Assembly: GCA_026390835.1 (NCBI GenBank)
Contig: JAPLFD010000006.1
Span: 124,001-188,000 of the forward strand
Reading direction: 5' to 3'
DNA: 64,000 nt
Origin: Sphingobacteriales bacterium
GTDB taxonomy: Bacteria; Bacteroidota; Bacteroidia; Sphingobacteriales; Sphingobacteriaceae
Positions 48,070-57,329 of the stretch are shown here, one piece after another. The stretch's first letter is position 1. Every line of letters begins with the position of its first letter. A model generated the notes under the pieces. It made no database searches, was not told the DNA's origin, and worked only from the letters and a program-made list of their open reading frames with translations. A program made the position numbers and the translations under genes.

Positions 48070-50549
48070 AATGGATTAGCTTCGTAGGACTAGTGGCGTT
48101 CAGCATAACTTGCCAAGCCCAAAATTTTACCTGGAATTTAGCCGATTTAGCCTGGACTTTCAGAAATAGTAAGAACAACACCACCTACAGAGCAACCATT
48201 CCGGGAACCGTACATACCGATTTAGCTAAAAACGGACTGATTGCCGATCCATTTTACGGAAGCAATGAAAAAGAAGTGCAGTGGGTAGAAAATGAGACTT
48301 GGGTATATGAAACCACCATCAACCTTCAAGAAAAACAAACCAATGAAGAATCGTTGTCAATCATTTTTGAGGGGCTAGATACCTATGCCAAAGTGTACCT
48401 AAACAACCAGTTAATTATAGAGGCTGATAATATGTTCAGGCGATGGGAAATTCCCGTTAAAACGATTCTTAAATTAGGGAACAACCAACTAAAAATAGTT
48501 TTTGAGCCTGTAGTAGCCAAAGCAAAGGCCTTGGCCAACACACTCCCCTATACCCTTCCGGGAGATGAACGGGTATTTGTAAGAAAAACACCGTATCAAT
48601 TTGGGTGGGATTGGGGACCACGTTTAGTAAGTTGTGGTATTTGGAAAAATGTGTGGCTGAAAGCCGAATCGGGGCCCAAATTAAAAAACATCCAACTGAA
48701 ACAAATTAGCTTAAGCGATACGCTAGCCGAGTTGGAAGTGATTGCCCATTTCAATAATCCAAAGGGTGAAAAATTAGTATTATCAGGGCAAATAAGTGAT
48801 ATAAAGAAGCAGATTACCCTACAAAACGATTCGGTTGGCAGCCTGCACTTCAAACTAAAAAATCCGAAAAAATGGTGGACGAAAGAATTGGGAGAAGCCC
48901 ATCTATACCAGCTAAAAATTGATTTAAATAACGAAATAAATACCCTAGATAGCCGAACCGAAACGGTTGGCTTACGCACCATAGAATTGATCCAAAAGCC
49001 CGATTCGGTTGGAAGTAGCTTTTATTTTAAACTCAATGGGGTGCCCCTGTACATGAAAGGCAGCAACCTTATTCCGCCCGAAAGTTTTATGCCCAAGGCG
49101 AATAAAACTACCTATGAAGCGCTACTAAGCAAGGCCCAAGATCAAGGTATAAACATGCTCCGAGTTTGGGGTGGTGGTGTGTACCTAGACGATGATTTTT
49201 ACAGCCTTTGTGATGAAAAGGGAATACTCGTTTGGCAAGATTTTATGTTTGCAGGCGGTATGTATCCTGGAGATGGGGCCTTTCAACAAAATGTAGCACA
49301 AGAAATTAAAGAACAAGTCATTCGCTTGCGCAACCATCCTAGTTTGGCTATATGGTGTGGCAATAACGAGATCGAAGAAGGCTGGAACAACTGGGGCTGG
49401 CAAAAACAATTTGCCTATTCCGCTAGCGATTCGGCCAAAATTTATCAGGATTATACCAAACTTTTTAAGGAAAATATTCCTAAAATACTTAGAGAATTTG
49501 ATGGCTCTAGACCTTATCATCCCTCATCGCCAACAAACGGTTGGGGTAGAAAAGAAAGTTTAACCACCGGCGACTTACATTATTGGGGTGTTTGGTGGGG
49601 CATGGAGCCATTCGAAAAATACCAAGAAAAAATAGGCCGATTTGTATCTGAATTTGGTTTTCAAAGCATGCCCGAGCTTTTATCCATACAAAAATTTATT
49701 CCGGAGAATGAACAAACACTATTTTCGCCAAGCTTAAAAATACACCAAAAGCACCCCACTGGTTACGAAACCATTAAAAGCTATATGGAGCGGGATTATT
49801 TCGTTCCGAAAAACCTAAATGACTTTGCCTATGTATCGCAACTGCTACAGGCCAGAGGTATGAAGCTAGCCATTGAGGCGCAACGGGCGGCCAAACCCTA
49901 TAGCATGGGAAGCTTGTATTGGCAATTAAACGATTGCTGGCCAGTAAGTTCGTGGAGTGCTGTAGATTATTACGGAGTCCAAAAAGCACTTCACTACGCT
50001 GTAAAAAAAGCCTTTAAACCTGTACTTATTTCTGTGAAACAAGAAGCCGAAGGCTTTAAAACAACCCTAGTTTCAGATCTCTTAAAACCTATTAGCGGAA
50101 GGCTAGAAATAGAGGTGCTTAATTTTAGTGGCAAGGTGCTACAGCGTTCCACACAAACTGTTTACCTTCCAGCCAATGGCACATTAACTGTTCCTATCAT
50201 GCCGATTTCTTACGTAAAAGGGCTCGAACAAAGTACTACACTAATTCGCTATCGTTTACTAGAAGGAGAGCAGGAATTGGCGAACCAAATTCAGTATTTG
50301 GCTAAACCGAAGGAGCTTAACTTACAGAACCCAAAACTAAAACTTAGAAAACTGAACGATCACAGCGTGGAAATTAGGTGTTCTTATTTAGCGAAAGATG
50401 TGTGCATCACGCTTCCAGGGGCTTTGCCCAGCGATAATTATTTCGATTTGATGCCCGGAGAGAAAAAAATTATCCAATTAAATTTTCAGTCGAAAGTAGA
50501 GCATGCCAATTTAAAGGTAAAATCGCTTTGGAATACGCTGCAAAACTAA
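48063..50549 (+). CDS. Beta-mannosidase (GH2), exported
   Basis: 828 aa. A short signal peptide (MLKWISFVGLVAFSITCQAQ) precedes the beta-sandwich sugar-binding domain (WKFR-like start WNLADLAWTFRNSKNNTTYR, then IPGTVHTDLAKNGLI). The catalytic TIM barrel has RVWGGGVYLDDDFYSLCDEK, acid/base Glu in WCGNNEIEEGWNNW near residue 437 and nucleophile Glu in RFVSEFGFQSMP near residue 528. This is the mammalian-lysosomal-like beta-mannosidase class that removes the Man-beta-1,4-GlcNAc link of N-glycans, which pairs logically with the glycosylasparaginase two genes upstream. It has no T9SS or lipoprotein signal, so it is probably periplasmic. Confidence 0.94.
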   Translation: MLKWISFVGLVAFSITCQAQNFTWNLADLAWTFRNSKNNTTYRATIPGTVHTDLAKNGLIADPFYGSNEKEVQWVENETWVYETTINLQEKQTNEESLSIIFEGLDTYAKVYLNNQLIIEADNMFRRWEIPVKTILKLGNNQLKIVFEPVVAKAKALANTLPYTLPGDERVFVRKTPYQFGWDWGPRLVSCGIWKNVWLKAESGPKLKNIQLKQISLSDTLAELEVIAHFNNPKGEKLVLSGQISDIKKQITLQNDSVGSLHFKLKNPKKWWTKELGEAHLYQLKIDLNNEINTLDSRTETVGLRTIELIQKPDSVGSSFYFKLNGVPLYMKGSNLIPPESFMPKANKTTYEALLSKAQDQGINMLRVWGGGVYLDDDFYSLCDEKGILVWQDFMFAGGMYPGDGAFQQNVAQEIKEQVIRLRNHPSLAIWCGNNEIEEGWNNWGWQKQFAYSASDSAKIYQDYTKLFKENIPKILREFDGSRPYHPSSPTNGWGRKESLTTGDLHYWGVWWGMEPFEKYQEKIGRFVSEFGFQSMPELLSIQKFIPENEQTLFSPSLKIHQKHPTGYETIKSYMERDYFVPKNLNDFAYVSQLLQARGMKLAIEAQRAAKPYSMGSLYWQLNDCWPVSSWSAVDYYGVQKALHYAVKKAFKPVLISVKQEAEGFKTTLVSDLLKPISGRLEIEVLNFSGKVLQRSTQTVYLPANGTLTVPIMPISYVKGLEQSTTLIRYRLLEGEQELANQIQYLAKPKELNLQNPKLKLRKLNDHSVEIRCSYLAKDVCITLPGALPSDNYFDLMPGEKKIIQLNFQSKVEHANLKVKSLWNTLQN

Positions 50550-51595
50550 ACCACAGGCTCTTGTTGACTCAGGCAATGGAAACTACCCAAACCCCAAATA
50601 ATTTCGGTGGAATCTATACCAATAACCTTGCGGCTTGGGAAACAGGCTTGAATAATTTGCAAGGCTTTTTCGTCTTTGGCACAACGAAATGTAGGCACAA
50701 TTACCGAAGTATTGGCGATGTAGAAATTGGCATAAGAAGCCGGTAAACGCTGATCGTCGTAAACCACCGCATCGGGCATGGGCAACTCAATAATGTTTAG
50801 GGCTTGGCCGTTTGACAAACGCATGGCTTTTAATTGTTTCAGATTATGCTGTAGCAATTCGTAGTTTTCGTCGGCCGGATTTTCTTCTACCACAGTGAGT
50901 ACCGTATTTTCATTCACAAAACGAACGGTATCGTCAATGTGGCCGTCGGTATCGTCGCCAACTATGCCCTCATCTACCCATAAAATTTGGTCTACTCCAT
51001 AATAATTTCGGAGATATTCCTCAATTTGGTCTTGGTTAAGGTGTGGATTGCGGTTTGGATTGAGTAAACAAGCAGTAGAAGTTAAAAGCGTTCCGGCTCC
51101 GTTAAACTCTACCGAGCCCCCTTCCATCACAATGCCCGGATGAAATACCGGAAGATTAAACTCTTTACCAATGAGCGTGGGAATGACATCGTCTAAATCG
51201 AAGGGTGGGTATTTCCCGCCCCAAGCATTATAGCCCCAATCTACAATCACCTTTTTCTGTTCGGCTTCAGGATTTACCAAAAATGCCGGACCATGATCTC
51301 GGCACCACGCATCGTTTGTGGGGTGAAAAAAGAATGCTACTTGTGCTAGGTTTACACCAGCAGCGCTCAAATGTCCTAAAGCGAAATTTTTCATCGCTTC
51401 ATCGGTAACATTGATGCGCACTTTTTCGCTTTCGGTAAGCGCCTTTACGAACTGAGCATAATACGGATAAATAACATCGAGTTTGCCGGGCCAGCTAGCT
51501 TCTTTGTGTGGCCAACTCAACCATGTAGCTTCATGCAGTTCAAATTCGGCCGGAAAACGGTAGCCTAAAGATTTAGGGGTAGCAGCAAAACTCAT
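50546..51595 (-). CDS. aguA: Agmatine deiminase
   Basis: Converts agmatine to N-carbamoylputrescine. 349 aa of the PPAD family: GYRFPAEFELHEATWLSWPH, NDAWCRDHGPAFLVN, VMEGGSVEFNGAGTLLTS, GDDTDGHIDDTVRFVN, and the active-site Cys in GLGSFHCLSQQEP at the C-terminus. The start overlaps the stop of the amidohydrolase gene by one base (TAATG). Its 3' end overlaps the beta-mannosidase stop by 4 nt, convergent. Confidence 0.95.
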   Translation of the reverse strand: MSFAATPKSLGYRFPAEFELHEATWLSWPHKEASWPGKLDVIYPYYAQFVKALTESEKVRINVTDEAMKNFALGHLSAAGVNLAQVAFFFHPTNDAWCRDHGPAFLVNPEAEQKKVIVDWGYNAWGGKYPPFDLDDVIPTLIGKEFNLPVFHPGIVMEGGSVEFNGAGTLLTSTACLLNPNRNPHLNQDQIEEYLRNYYGVDQILWVDEGIVGDDTDGHIDDTVRFVNENTVLTVVEENPADENYELLQHNLKQLKAMRLSNGQALNIIELPMPDAVVYDDQRLPASYANFYIANTSVIVPTFRCAKDEKALQIIQACFPSRKVIGIDSTEIIWGLGSFHCLSQQEPVV

Positions 51596-52470
51596 TAATC
51601 TTCGTCGATAAAACGTTGGGTAATGGGTAAATAGGAATCAATACGGCGATCTCTTAAAAATGGCCAATGTGTACGGTATTCGTCGGTTTTTTTCAAATCG
51701 ATGGCTTGTACGTGTACTTCTTCTTGGTCGTGAGAAGCTTGGTATAAAATACTACCAAAGGGATTGCTCACAAATGAACCACCCCAAAATTTCATGGCGC
51801 CATCTTGTTCAAAACCTACTCTATTTACGCTAACCACATGCACACCATTGGCCACCGAGTGGCTACGTTGTATGGTTTGCCACGCATTGTATTGTTCGGT
51901 ATTGGTGGCTTCATTTTGCGAAGTAGCCCAACCAATTGCAGTCGGGTAAAACAAAATTTCGGCACCCATTAGGGCTGTAATACGAGCCGCTTCGGGGTAC
52001 CACTGGTCCCAACAAATGAGCACACCAAGGGTGGCAAATTTGGTTTTAAATATTTTGTAGCCCAAATCTCCGGGAGTGAAATAAAATTTCTCGTAATAAG
52101 CCGGATCATCGGGAATGTGCATTTTTCGGTATTTACCCAAATACGCTCCATCGGCATCTAATACAGCGGTGGTATTGTGGTACAAGCCTTGCGCACGTTT
52201 TTCAAATAATGAAGCAATTATTACCACGCCCAATTCTTTGGCCAAAGCGCCTAAACTATCGGTAGATGGACCGGGAATGGTTTCGGCCAAGGAAAAATTG
52301 TCGTAATTTTCTTCATCGCAGAAATACAAAGAGGTGAATAGTTCTTGCAAACACACAATTTGGGCACCTTTGGCGGCGGCCTCCCGTGTTTTTTCGATGG
52401 CTTTACGTAAGTTTTCTTCTTTGCTGGCGGTGCAAGTCATTTGCACCAAGCCCACTTGTACGGTACTCAT
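51595..52470 (-). CDS. aguB: N-carbamoylputrescine amidohydrolase
   Basis: Nitrilase-superfamily enzyme completing the arginine-agmatine-putrescine route. 291 aa. The catalytic triad is Glu in CLQELFTSLYFC, Lys in GKYRKMHIPDDPAYYEKFYF and Cys in GVLICWDQWYPEAARI. Pairing with aguA fixes the substrate. TACTTTTG (minus strand, 52475-52482) just before the ATG resembles a -7 box but has no -33 partner. Confidence 0.95.
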   Translation of the reverse strand: MSTVQVGLVQMTCTASKEENLRKAIEKTREAAAKGAQIVCLQELFTSLYFCDEENYDNFSLAETIPGPSTDSLGALAKELGVVIIASLFEKRAQGLYHNTTAVLDADGAYLGKYRKMHIPDDPAYYEKFYFTPGDLGYKIFKTKFATLGVLICWDQWYPEAARITALMGAEILFYPTAIGWATSQNEATNTEQYNAWQTIQRSHSVANGVHVVSVNRVGFEQDGAMKFWGGSFVSNPFGSILYQASHDQEEVHVQAIDLKKTDEYRTHWPFLRDRRIDSYLPITQRFIDED

Positions 52471-52540
52471 GCTGCAAAAGTACGGTATTTGGAAAATATT
52501 TTACCATAATTTGTAGAAGGTATGTAAGTTGCATTGATAG

Positions 52541-52556
52541 GATCGCTAAAGCGATC
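52541..52556. repeat. 7-bp inverted repeat between divergent aguB and CAP gene
   Basis: GATCGCT and AGCGATC with a 2-nt centre, 56 nt upstream of the CAP protein ATG. Could be an operator or just a small hairpin; it is the only symmetrical element in this 141-nt spacer. Confidence 0.3.
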
Positions 52557-52611
52557 TCTTACATTTTTTAGTAATTTTATGCCATTGAGTATCTAACCTA
52601 TAGAAATACTA

Positions 52612-53202
52612 ATGAAAAAACTTCTGTTATTATGTTTTATTTGGTGTGCATTATGCTTCACAGTCGTAAAAGCGCAAGGTGTTAATGCCGAAACTGGCAG
52701 TGCCATTAGTGTACAAGATGCAAAACTCATACTAAACCATCACAACAAAGTGAGAGCAGAAGTTGGGGTTAAAACTGCACTAGAATGGAGTTCAATTTTA
52801 GCAACTTACGCTCAAGAATGGGCCGAATTTTTAGCTTCTGAAAATAATTGCCGAATACGACACCGAACAACCGCAGAGGGGCGACAAAAAAATTATGGTG
52901 AAAATATTTTTTGGGGTGGCTGTTGTGATTACTATCATCCTATTGATGCTTCAATAGCATGGTACGAAGAAAAAGAAGATTATACCTATGGTCCAATAAG
53001 TAGTAGTGATTACGGCAAAACCACCGGACATTATACCCAAATGATTTGGGAGAATAGCAGAGAAGTGGGTGTTGGGGTAGCGAAGTGTGCCGACGGGGCT
53101 TTAATTGTGGTTGCCAATTATTTCCCTGCGGGTAATTATGTTGGAGAATATCCATACGGAGGAAAATCGACTACTAGGCCCTACATCTACAGAGGTTATT
53201 AG
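52612..53202 (+). CDS. CAP/SCP (PR-1-like) secreted protein
   Basis: 196 aa. Signal peptide MKKLLLLCFIWCALCFTVVK with cleavage at AQG. The CAP domain is clear: LILNHHNKVRAEVGVKTALE WSSILATYAQEW, GENIFWGG, GHYTQMIWENSREVGVGVAK and VVANYFPAGNYVGEYPY. The usual CAP tetrad is present (His of HHNKVR, Glu of GENIFW, Glu of NSREVG, His of GHYTQ). Four Cys in the mature part could form disulfides. This subfamily resembles plant PR-1 and eukaryotic CRISP proteins. Convergent with another CAP gene 16 nt away. Confidence 0.93.
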   Translation: MKKLLLLCFIWCALCFTVVKAQGVNAETGSAISVQDAKLILNHHNKVRAEVGVKTALEWSSILATYAQEWAEFLASENNCRIRHRTTAEGRQKNYGENIFWGGCCDYYHPIDASIAWYEEKEDYTYGPISSSDYGKTTGHYTQMIWENSREVGVGVAKCADGALIVVANYFPAGNYVGEYPYGGKSTTRPYIYRGY

Positions 53203-53218
53203 CTTAGGGTTGCGAAAA

Positions 53219-53956
53219 TTATTCCATACCAAATACCTGAGCAGCATACAACATCAACCACGAATCGCTGTGGTTGTAATCTTGTACTTTACCATCACAA
53301 TCTAAAAAACGGTCTTTGGTTATTTTGGACCTAATAGTACCGGCACAGCCCAAGGTTTTATAGCTTGGTTTAAGCATATTTTCTCGGTGTCCTGGCGAAT
53401 TGTGCCATTGTTCAAAAACCATTTGGTAAGCTAATTTAGCTACTACAGATTCAATATTTTGTTCATCAAATTCTTCTTTTTTGAGCCACGTATACAAACA
53501 ATTTTCACCACAATACTCTTGCTTACCAGAATAGTAGGCGGCTCTTAAAGAGGCCCTAGAGCCCGAAAAATATTTATTTGATGGATTATCCTGACCATGA
53601 CCTAATACGTACAAGTTTTGTCTATCGCTCTCTGTAAGTAAGTAATTACACTGATTAAAGGCCGCTTGTTCGTAGGCTTTTACCCATGTTAACTGAGGTA
53701 AGCCATGCTCTTGGCGGTATTGATTGGTGTACTTGAAAAGGTATTTTGGAAGCAAAACCTCAAATTTAACCATTCCTTCTGACGATAATTGGAGCTCAAA
53801 AGCTAGGCCAGTATAACTGGTAGAGGATCCGTTTTGGGTAATCGAAATTTCTTGGCCATCCTTTCCTATACTAGTACAGGGTTGAGCACTTAAACACCTT
53901 GGCACAAGCGCTAGCACCAAGAATACGAACAGACTATTTTTATAATTGATTTGCAT
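53219..53956 (-). CDS. CAP-superfamily secreted protein (YkwD-like)
   Basis: 245 aa. The signal peptide is QINYKNSLFVFLVLALVPRC with cleavage after LSA. A segment of about 60 residues (QEISITQNGSSTSYTGLAFE) precedes the CAP domain: FKYTNQYRQEHGLPQLTWVK, AFNQCNYLLTE, YCGENCLYTW, EQWHNSPGHRENMLKPSYKT LGCAG, ending in SWLMLYAAQVFG. WHNSPGHRENM marks the bacterial YkwD branch. The 237-nt region upstream (53957-54193) contains TAACTTTG (minus, 54061-54068), a possible -7 box without -33, and the terminator of the next gene. Confidence 0.9.
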   Translation of the reverse strand: MQINYKNSLFVFLVLALVPRCLSAQPCTSIGKDGQEISITQNGSSTSYTGLAFELQLSSEGMVKFEVLLPKYLFKYTNQYRQEHGLPQLTWVKAYEQAAFNQCNYLLTESDRQNLYVLGHGQDNPSNKYFSGSRASLRAAYYSGKQEYCGENCLYTWLKKEEFDEQNIESVVAKLAYQMVFEQWHNSPGHRENMLKPSYKTLGCAGTIRSKITKDRFLDCDGKVQDYNHSDSWLMLYAAQVFGME

Positions 53957-54142
53957 TAGTGTCTAAAACTAATGATTATTATTTTTATGAACAATGAGAT
54001 GAAATCTATTCCATGGAATACTGTTTACTTAGCACTTTGGATTAATTCATTGGTTTCTGACAAAGTTATGGTGCAAACATCGATATTGCTTTACCTCATC
54101 GGATCGCTAACACGCACGATTTGCCGACAAGTTGCTAACTAA

Positions 54143-54172
54143 AAAAGCATCAGCCCATAGGCTGATGCTTTT
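54143..54172 (-). terminator. Terminator of the choice-of-anchor I gene
   Basis: 13-bp perfect stem AAAAGCATCAGCC/GGCTGATGCTTTT with a CATA loop, followed by a T run on the minus strand, 22 nt after the stop. Confidence 0.9.
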
Positions 54173-54193
54173 AAAAAGTTGATCTTAACTAAA

Positions 54194-55723
54194 TTATAAT
54201 TTATACGCTTTGTAAATTTTTACAACCCCATCATTCTCACTACTTACTACAATTAAGCTTTGCGCAATTGGACTTTGAGATGCCGGGATAAATAATATAC
54301 CTTCTGGCGCATCGCCAGTTCTTATCATTTTAACAAATTGAGGAGCAGTTGGATTGGTGATATCATAAATTGCAAAGGCATCTGCACGTTCCATACCAAC
54401 AATGGCAATATACTTGTTCCCCACACGGCCAATGGCAATAGATTCTGGCTCTACACTTTTATCATCGCTTCTTCCATCGTCATATATGCCTAAATCTTTA
54501 GCCTTAATGTCCAATTCATTTTTACTATCGTACACCTGTGCACCTGTATTGGCATTCCATACGCTAAATGAACGGGCACCTAAAGAATATAGCGCATCAA
54601 AATCGCCATCAGCGTCTGTATCGCCCAATGTTTTTGTAATATTTAACCTTCCTAAATTTGCAGCTAATTTAACCGTTGTTGCAGTTGGGAAAGCGGTTGG
54701 ATCTAAAGTACTTGAACCTACACGCTGCATTTCATTTAACCCTGGTGTGCCGGTATATTCTCTTGCATCACCTTCATTAGCTGTAAATAAATACGGCGTA
54801 CCATTGTACCGAAAAAATGAAATTGCATCAGGCATGTAAATTCCAAATACTTTAGGCTGAGTGATAAAATCAATTTTATTATCCTGATCACTTGGATCGA
54901 TAGCGTTACTTGCTAAAGAATAATCTTTAAAGCCAAGCGGCATAATTTTTTTTATCGTAGCTGTTGCGATATCAATTTCAGCTATACCGTTATTTTCTTG
55001 TAAAGTAACGTAAGCTGTTTTGGAATCATCAGAAACAGCAATATACTCTGGTTCAATGTCTTTTACGAAATTTGTACCCACTCCAAATATGCGAAAGCCT
55101 TGGCTTGCCAACATTGTTTTTTGTGACTCAAATGCACTAAAATTGATGGTTAGTACTGAGTAATCGGATACTTTAATGATGGAAACAGTACCTTCAGGGT
55201 CATCTGTATAATCATTGTTAGGTTCACCTTCATTAGCAGTAAGAATATACTTCCCATCTGGACTAAACGTAACCATATCGGGTAAGGCACCAACGGTAAT
55301 TACAGCCTCTTGGGCATAAGTTGTGGTATTAAATACTACAACCTTACCCGCACTTTGTTTAGTAGTTGCCTCAATAGCCGCAGCTAATTTTCCGTCTTTC
55401 ACCGCTACACTATTTACATATCCACCGTATGGGGTCATACTGATAGAATGAATCAATCGAACATTCGATGGGTCGCTAATATCAATCACATCAATTTTAT
55501 TAACTGTGCTATTATTAACTGCAAATAAACGTTTGGTAATGGGGTCAAAAGTGGTAATTTCTGCCGCACCCAAACCACCAAGGCTAATAGAGGCAATTTC
55601 GTAGTAAGAGGCAACATCTTCGTTGAGCGTATTTTCCAGGGGCTGGGGCTCAACTACGTTCGATTCTTTTTTACAAGCTGCTAATGCAGCTACTAATGTA
55701 AAGATTAGTATAGTTCTTTTCAT
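54194..55723 (-). CDS. Choice-of-anchor I family lipoprotein
   Basis: 509 aa from the ATG at 55723: MKRTILIFTLVAALAACKKE is an SPII signal with lipid Cys at position 17. The body is a beta-propeller of LVIVD/YncE-like blades: AAEITTFDPITKRLFAVNNS, KIDVIDISDPSNVRLIHSIS, NSVAVKDGKLAAAIEA, DMVTFSPDGKYILTANEGEP, and EPESIAIGRVGNKYIAIVGM. This is the choice-of-anchor I layout, in which homologues use different C-terminal anchors; here the anchor is N-terminal lipid and the C-terminus ends plainly. Often annotated as phosphatase- or esterase-like, but no catalytic function can be read. Monocistronic with terminator. Confidence 0.9.
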   Translation of the reverse strand: MKRTILIFTLVAALAACKKESNVVEPQPLENTLNEDVASYYEIASISLGGLGAAEITTFDPITKRLFAVNNSTVNKIDVIDISDPSNVRLIHSISMTPYGGYVNSVAVKDGKLAAAIEATTKQSAGKVVVFNTTTYAQEAVITVGALPDMVTFSPDGKYILTANEGEPNNDYTDDPEGTVSIIKVSDYSVLTINFSAFESQKTMLASQGFRIFGVGTNFVKDIEPEYIAVSDDSKTAYVTLQENNGIAEIDIATATIKKIMPLGFKDYSLASNAIDPSDQDNKIDFITQPKVFGIYMPDAISFFRYNGTPYLFTANEGDAREYTGTPGLNEMQRVGSSTLDPTAFPTATTVKLAANLGRLNITKTLGDTDADGDFDALYSLGARSFSVWNANTGAQVYDSKNELDIKAKDLGIYDDGRSDDKSVEPESIAIGRVGNKYIAIVGMERADAFAIYDITNPTAPQFVKMIRTGDAPEGILFIPASQSPIAQSLIVVSSENDGVVKIYKAYKL

Positions 55724-55817
55724 TTTTCTGTTTTTTGACAAAAAAACTAGTTGAACATTAATTTGTGATGAGAAAACTATTAAAATTTCATTAACACTAT
55801 ATTAAATCTATAAGAGT

Positions 55818-55851
55818 AAAAAAAGCCCCCCGAAATTCGGGAGGCTTTTTT
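55818..55851 (-). terminator. Terminator of trpB2
   Basis: GCC-CCCGAA against TTCGGG-GGC with one internal mismatch, flanked by A7 and T6. It begins 3 nt after the trpB2 stop. Confidence 0.85.
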
Positions 55852-55853
55852 GT

Positions 55854-57200
55854 TTAAACGGCTAGTACCCCAAGGGCACTTTCTTTTAACGCTGCTTCGT
55901 CTAGTACGTGATCTTGCAATTTGCCTTTTATAAAATCGTCGTAAGCAGTTAAATCGAAGTGGCCATGTCCGCAGAGGTTGAACAAAATAACCCGTTCTTC
56001 GCCTTTGGCGGTGGCTTCATTTGCTTCGCGAATTACCTGAGCTATTGCATGGTTTGCTTCCGGTGCAGGCAAAACTCCTTCAGCTTTGGCAAATAATAAT
56101 CCCGCCCTAAAACACTCCAATTGTTGTATGGCTACGGCTTCAATCAATTCATCTTTTAACAACTGGCTGCATAAGGCACTAGCTCCATGATAACGCAAAC
56201 CGCCGGCGTGTAAACCCGGGGGCATAAAATCGTGACCTAAACTGTACATGGGCAATAAAGGCGTGTAGCCGACACTATCGCCAAAATCGTAGCCAAATAC
56301 GCCACGGGTTAATTTGGGGCAGGAAGCTGGTTCTACCGCAACGGCACGCACTTTACGACCGCCTCTGAGCATTTCGCCCAAAAAAGGAAAGGCAATGCCG
56401 GCAAAGTTAGAGCCGCCGCCTAGTGGAGCAATTACCACATCAGGGTAAAGACCTACTTTTTCGAATTGGGTTTGCGCTTCTTGCCCAATAATAGTTTGGT
56501 GCAACAATACGTGGTTGAGCACACTGCCTAAAGCATAGTGTGCTTTTTCGTCTTGTGCGGCAACTTCTACCGCTTCGCTAATGGCAATGCCCAAAGAACC
56601 GAGCGATTTAGGATCTTTAGCCAAGTTGGCTTTACCTACTTCGGTTAGGGTACTTGGCGATGGATGTACACTAGCGCCAAAAGTTTCCATAATAGACTTT
56701 CGGTAGGGCTTTTGGTCGAAACTACCGCGAACCATAAACACTTCGCATTCTAAATCGAACTGAGCGCAAGCAAAACTTAAAGCGGTACCCCATTGTCCGG
56801 CACCGGTTTCGGTTACTATTTTTTTTACCCCTTCTTGTTTGTTGTAATAGGCTTGCGCAATGGCCGTATTGGTTTTGTGCGATCCGCTGGGGCTGCCTCC
56901 TTCGTATTTATAAAAAATTTTAGCAGTAGTTCCCAAGGCTTTTTCTAAGCGCTCGGCTCGTACCAAGGGGCTTGGTCTGTAAATGGCGTATACCTCTCTT
57001 ACCGGCTCCGGAATTTCGATGTAAGGCTCGGTGCTTACTTCTTGCTTAATCAATTCCATAGGAAATAAAGGGGCTAAATCTTGAGGCCCCACCGGCTGCT
57101 TGGTTTGGGGGTGTAAGGGTGGTAAAGGTTTGTTTACCATATCGGCAACAATGTTGTAATAATGCGTAGGCATTTCTTCTTTGGTCAAATAAATTTTCAT
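55854..57200 (-). CDS. Tryptophan synthase beta subunit, TrpB2 type
   Basis: PLP enzyme that condenses indole with L-serine. 448 aa, longer than TrpB1 (about 400) because of the N-terminal extension typical of TrpB2 (MPTHYYNIVADMVNKPLPPL, FPMELIKQEVSTEPYIEIPE). The PLP Lys is in YEGGSPSGSHKTNTAIAQAY; ETGAGQWGTALSFACAQFDL and the phosphate-binding GGGSNFAGIAFPF follow. No trpA or other trp genes are nearby, so it acts alone or with a remote TrpA. The leader upstream has the features of a tryptophan attenuator (57274-57450), which supports a true role in Trp supply. Single gene with a terminator. Confidence 0.94.
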   Translation of the reverse strand: MKIYLTKEEMPTHYYNIVADMVNKPLPPLHPQTKQPVGPQDLAPLFPMELIKQEVSTEPYIEIPEPVREVYAIYRPSPLVRAERLEKALGTTAKIFYKYEGGSPSGSHKTNTAIAQAYYNKQEGVKKIVTETGAGQWGTALSFACAQFDLECEVFMVRGSFDQKPYRKSIMETFGASVHPSPSTLTEVGKANLAKDPKSLGSLGIAISEAVEVAAQDEKAHYALGSVLNHVLLHQTIIGQEAQTQFEKVGLYPDVVIAPLGGGSNFAGIAFPFLGEMLRGGRKVRAVAVEPASCPKLTRGVFGYDFGDSVGYTPLLPMYSLGHDFMPPGLHAGGLRYHGASALCSQLLKDELIEAVAIQQLECFRAGLLFAKAEGVLPAPEANHAIAQVIREANEATAKGEERVILFNLCGHGHFDLTAYDDFIKGKLQDHVLDEAALKESALGVLAV

Positions 57201-57276
57201 CTCTAGCTATGAGTTAATGTGTTTAAAAATATGTGTGGATGAAAACGGGATTCGAAAGAGGAGGTCGTTAAACGAC

Positions 57277-57310
57277 GAAGGGTCCACCCGTTAACACCGG
57301 TAGACCCTTC
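57277..57310 (-). promoter_or_regulatory. 12-bp hairpin in the trpB2 leader (candidate attenuator)
   Basis: Minus strand GAAGGGTCTACC pairs with GGTGGACCCTTC (one G-T pair) around a 10-nt loop. A second small hairpin GTCG-TTTAA-CGAC (57264-57276) is directly adjacent. There is no T run behind it, so it is not a standard intrinsic terminator. The arm GTCTACC can alternatively pair with GGTGGGC in leader codons 10-12. Confidence 0.55.
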
Positions 57311-57329
57311 TGGAATATGTAAATGGCGC

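Noticed and set aside
52475-52482. TACTTTTG as aguB promoter
   Set aside because: It has no -33 TTG and is 4 nt from the start codon, which would leave almost no leader.
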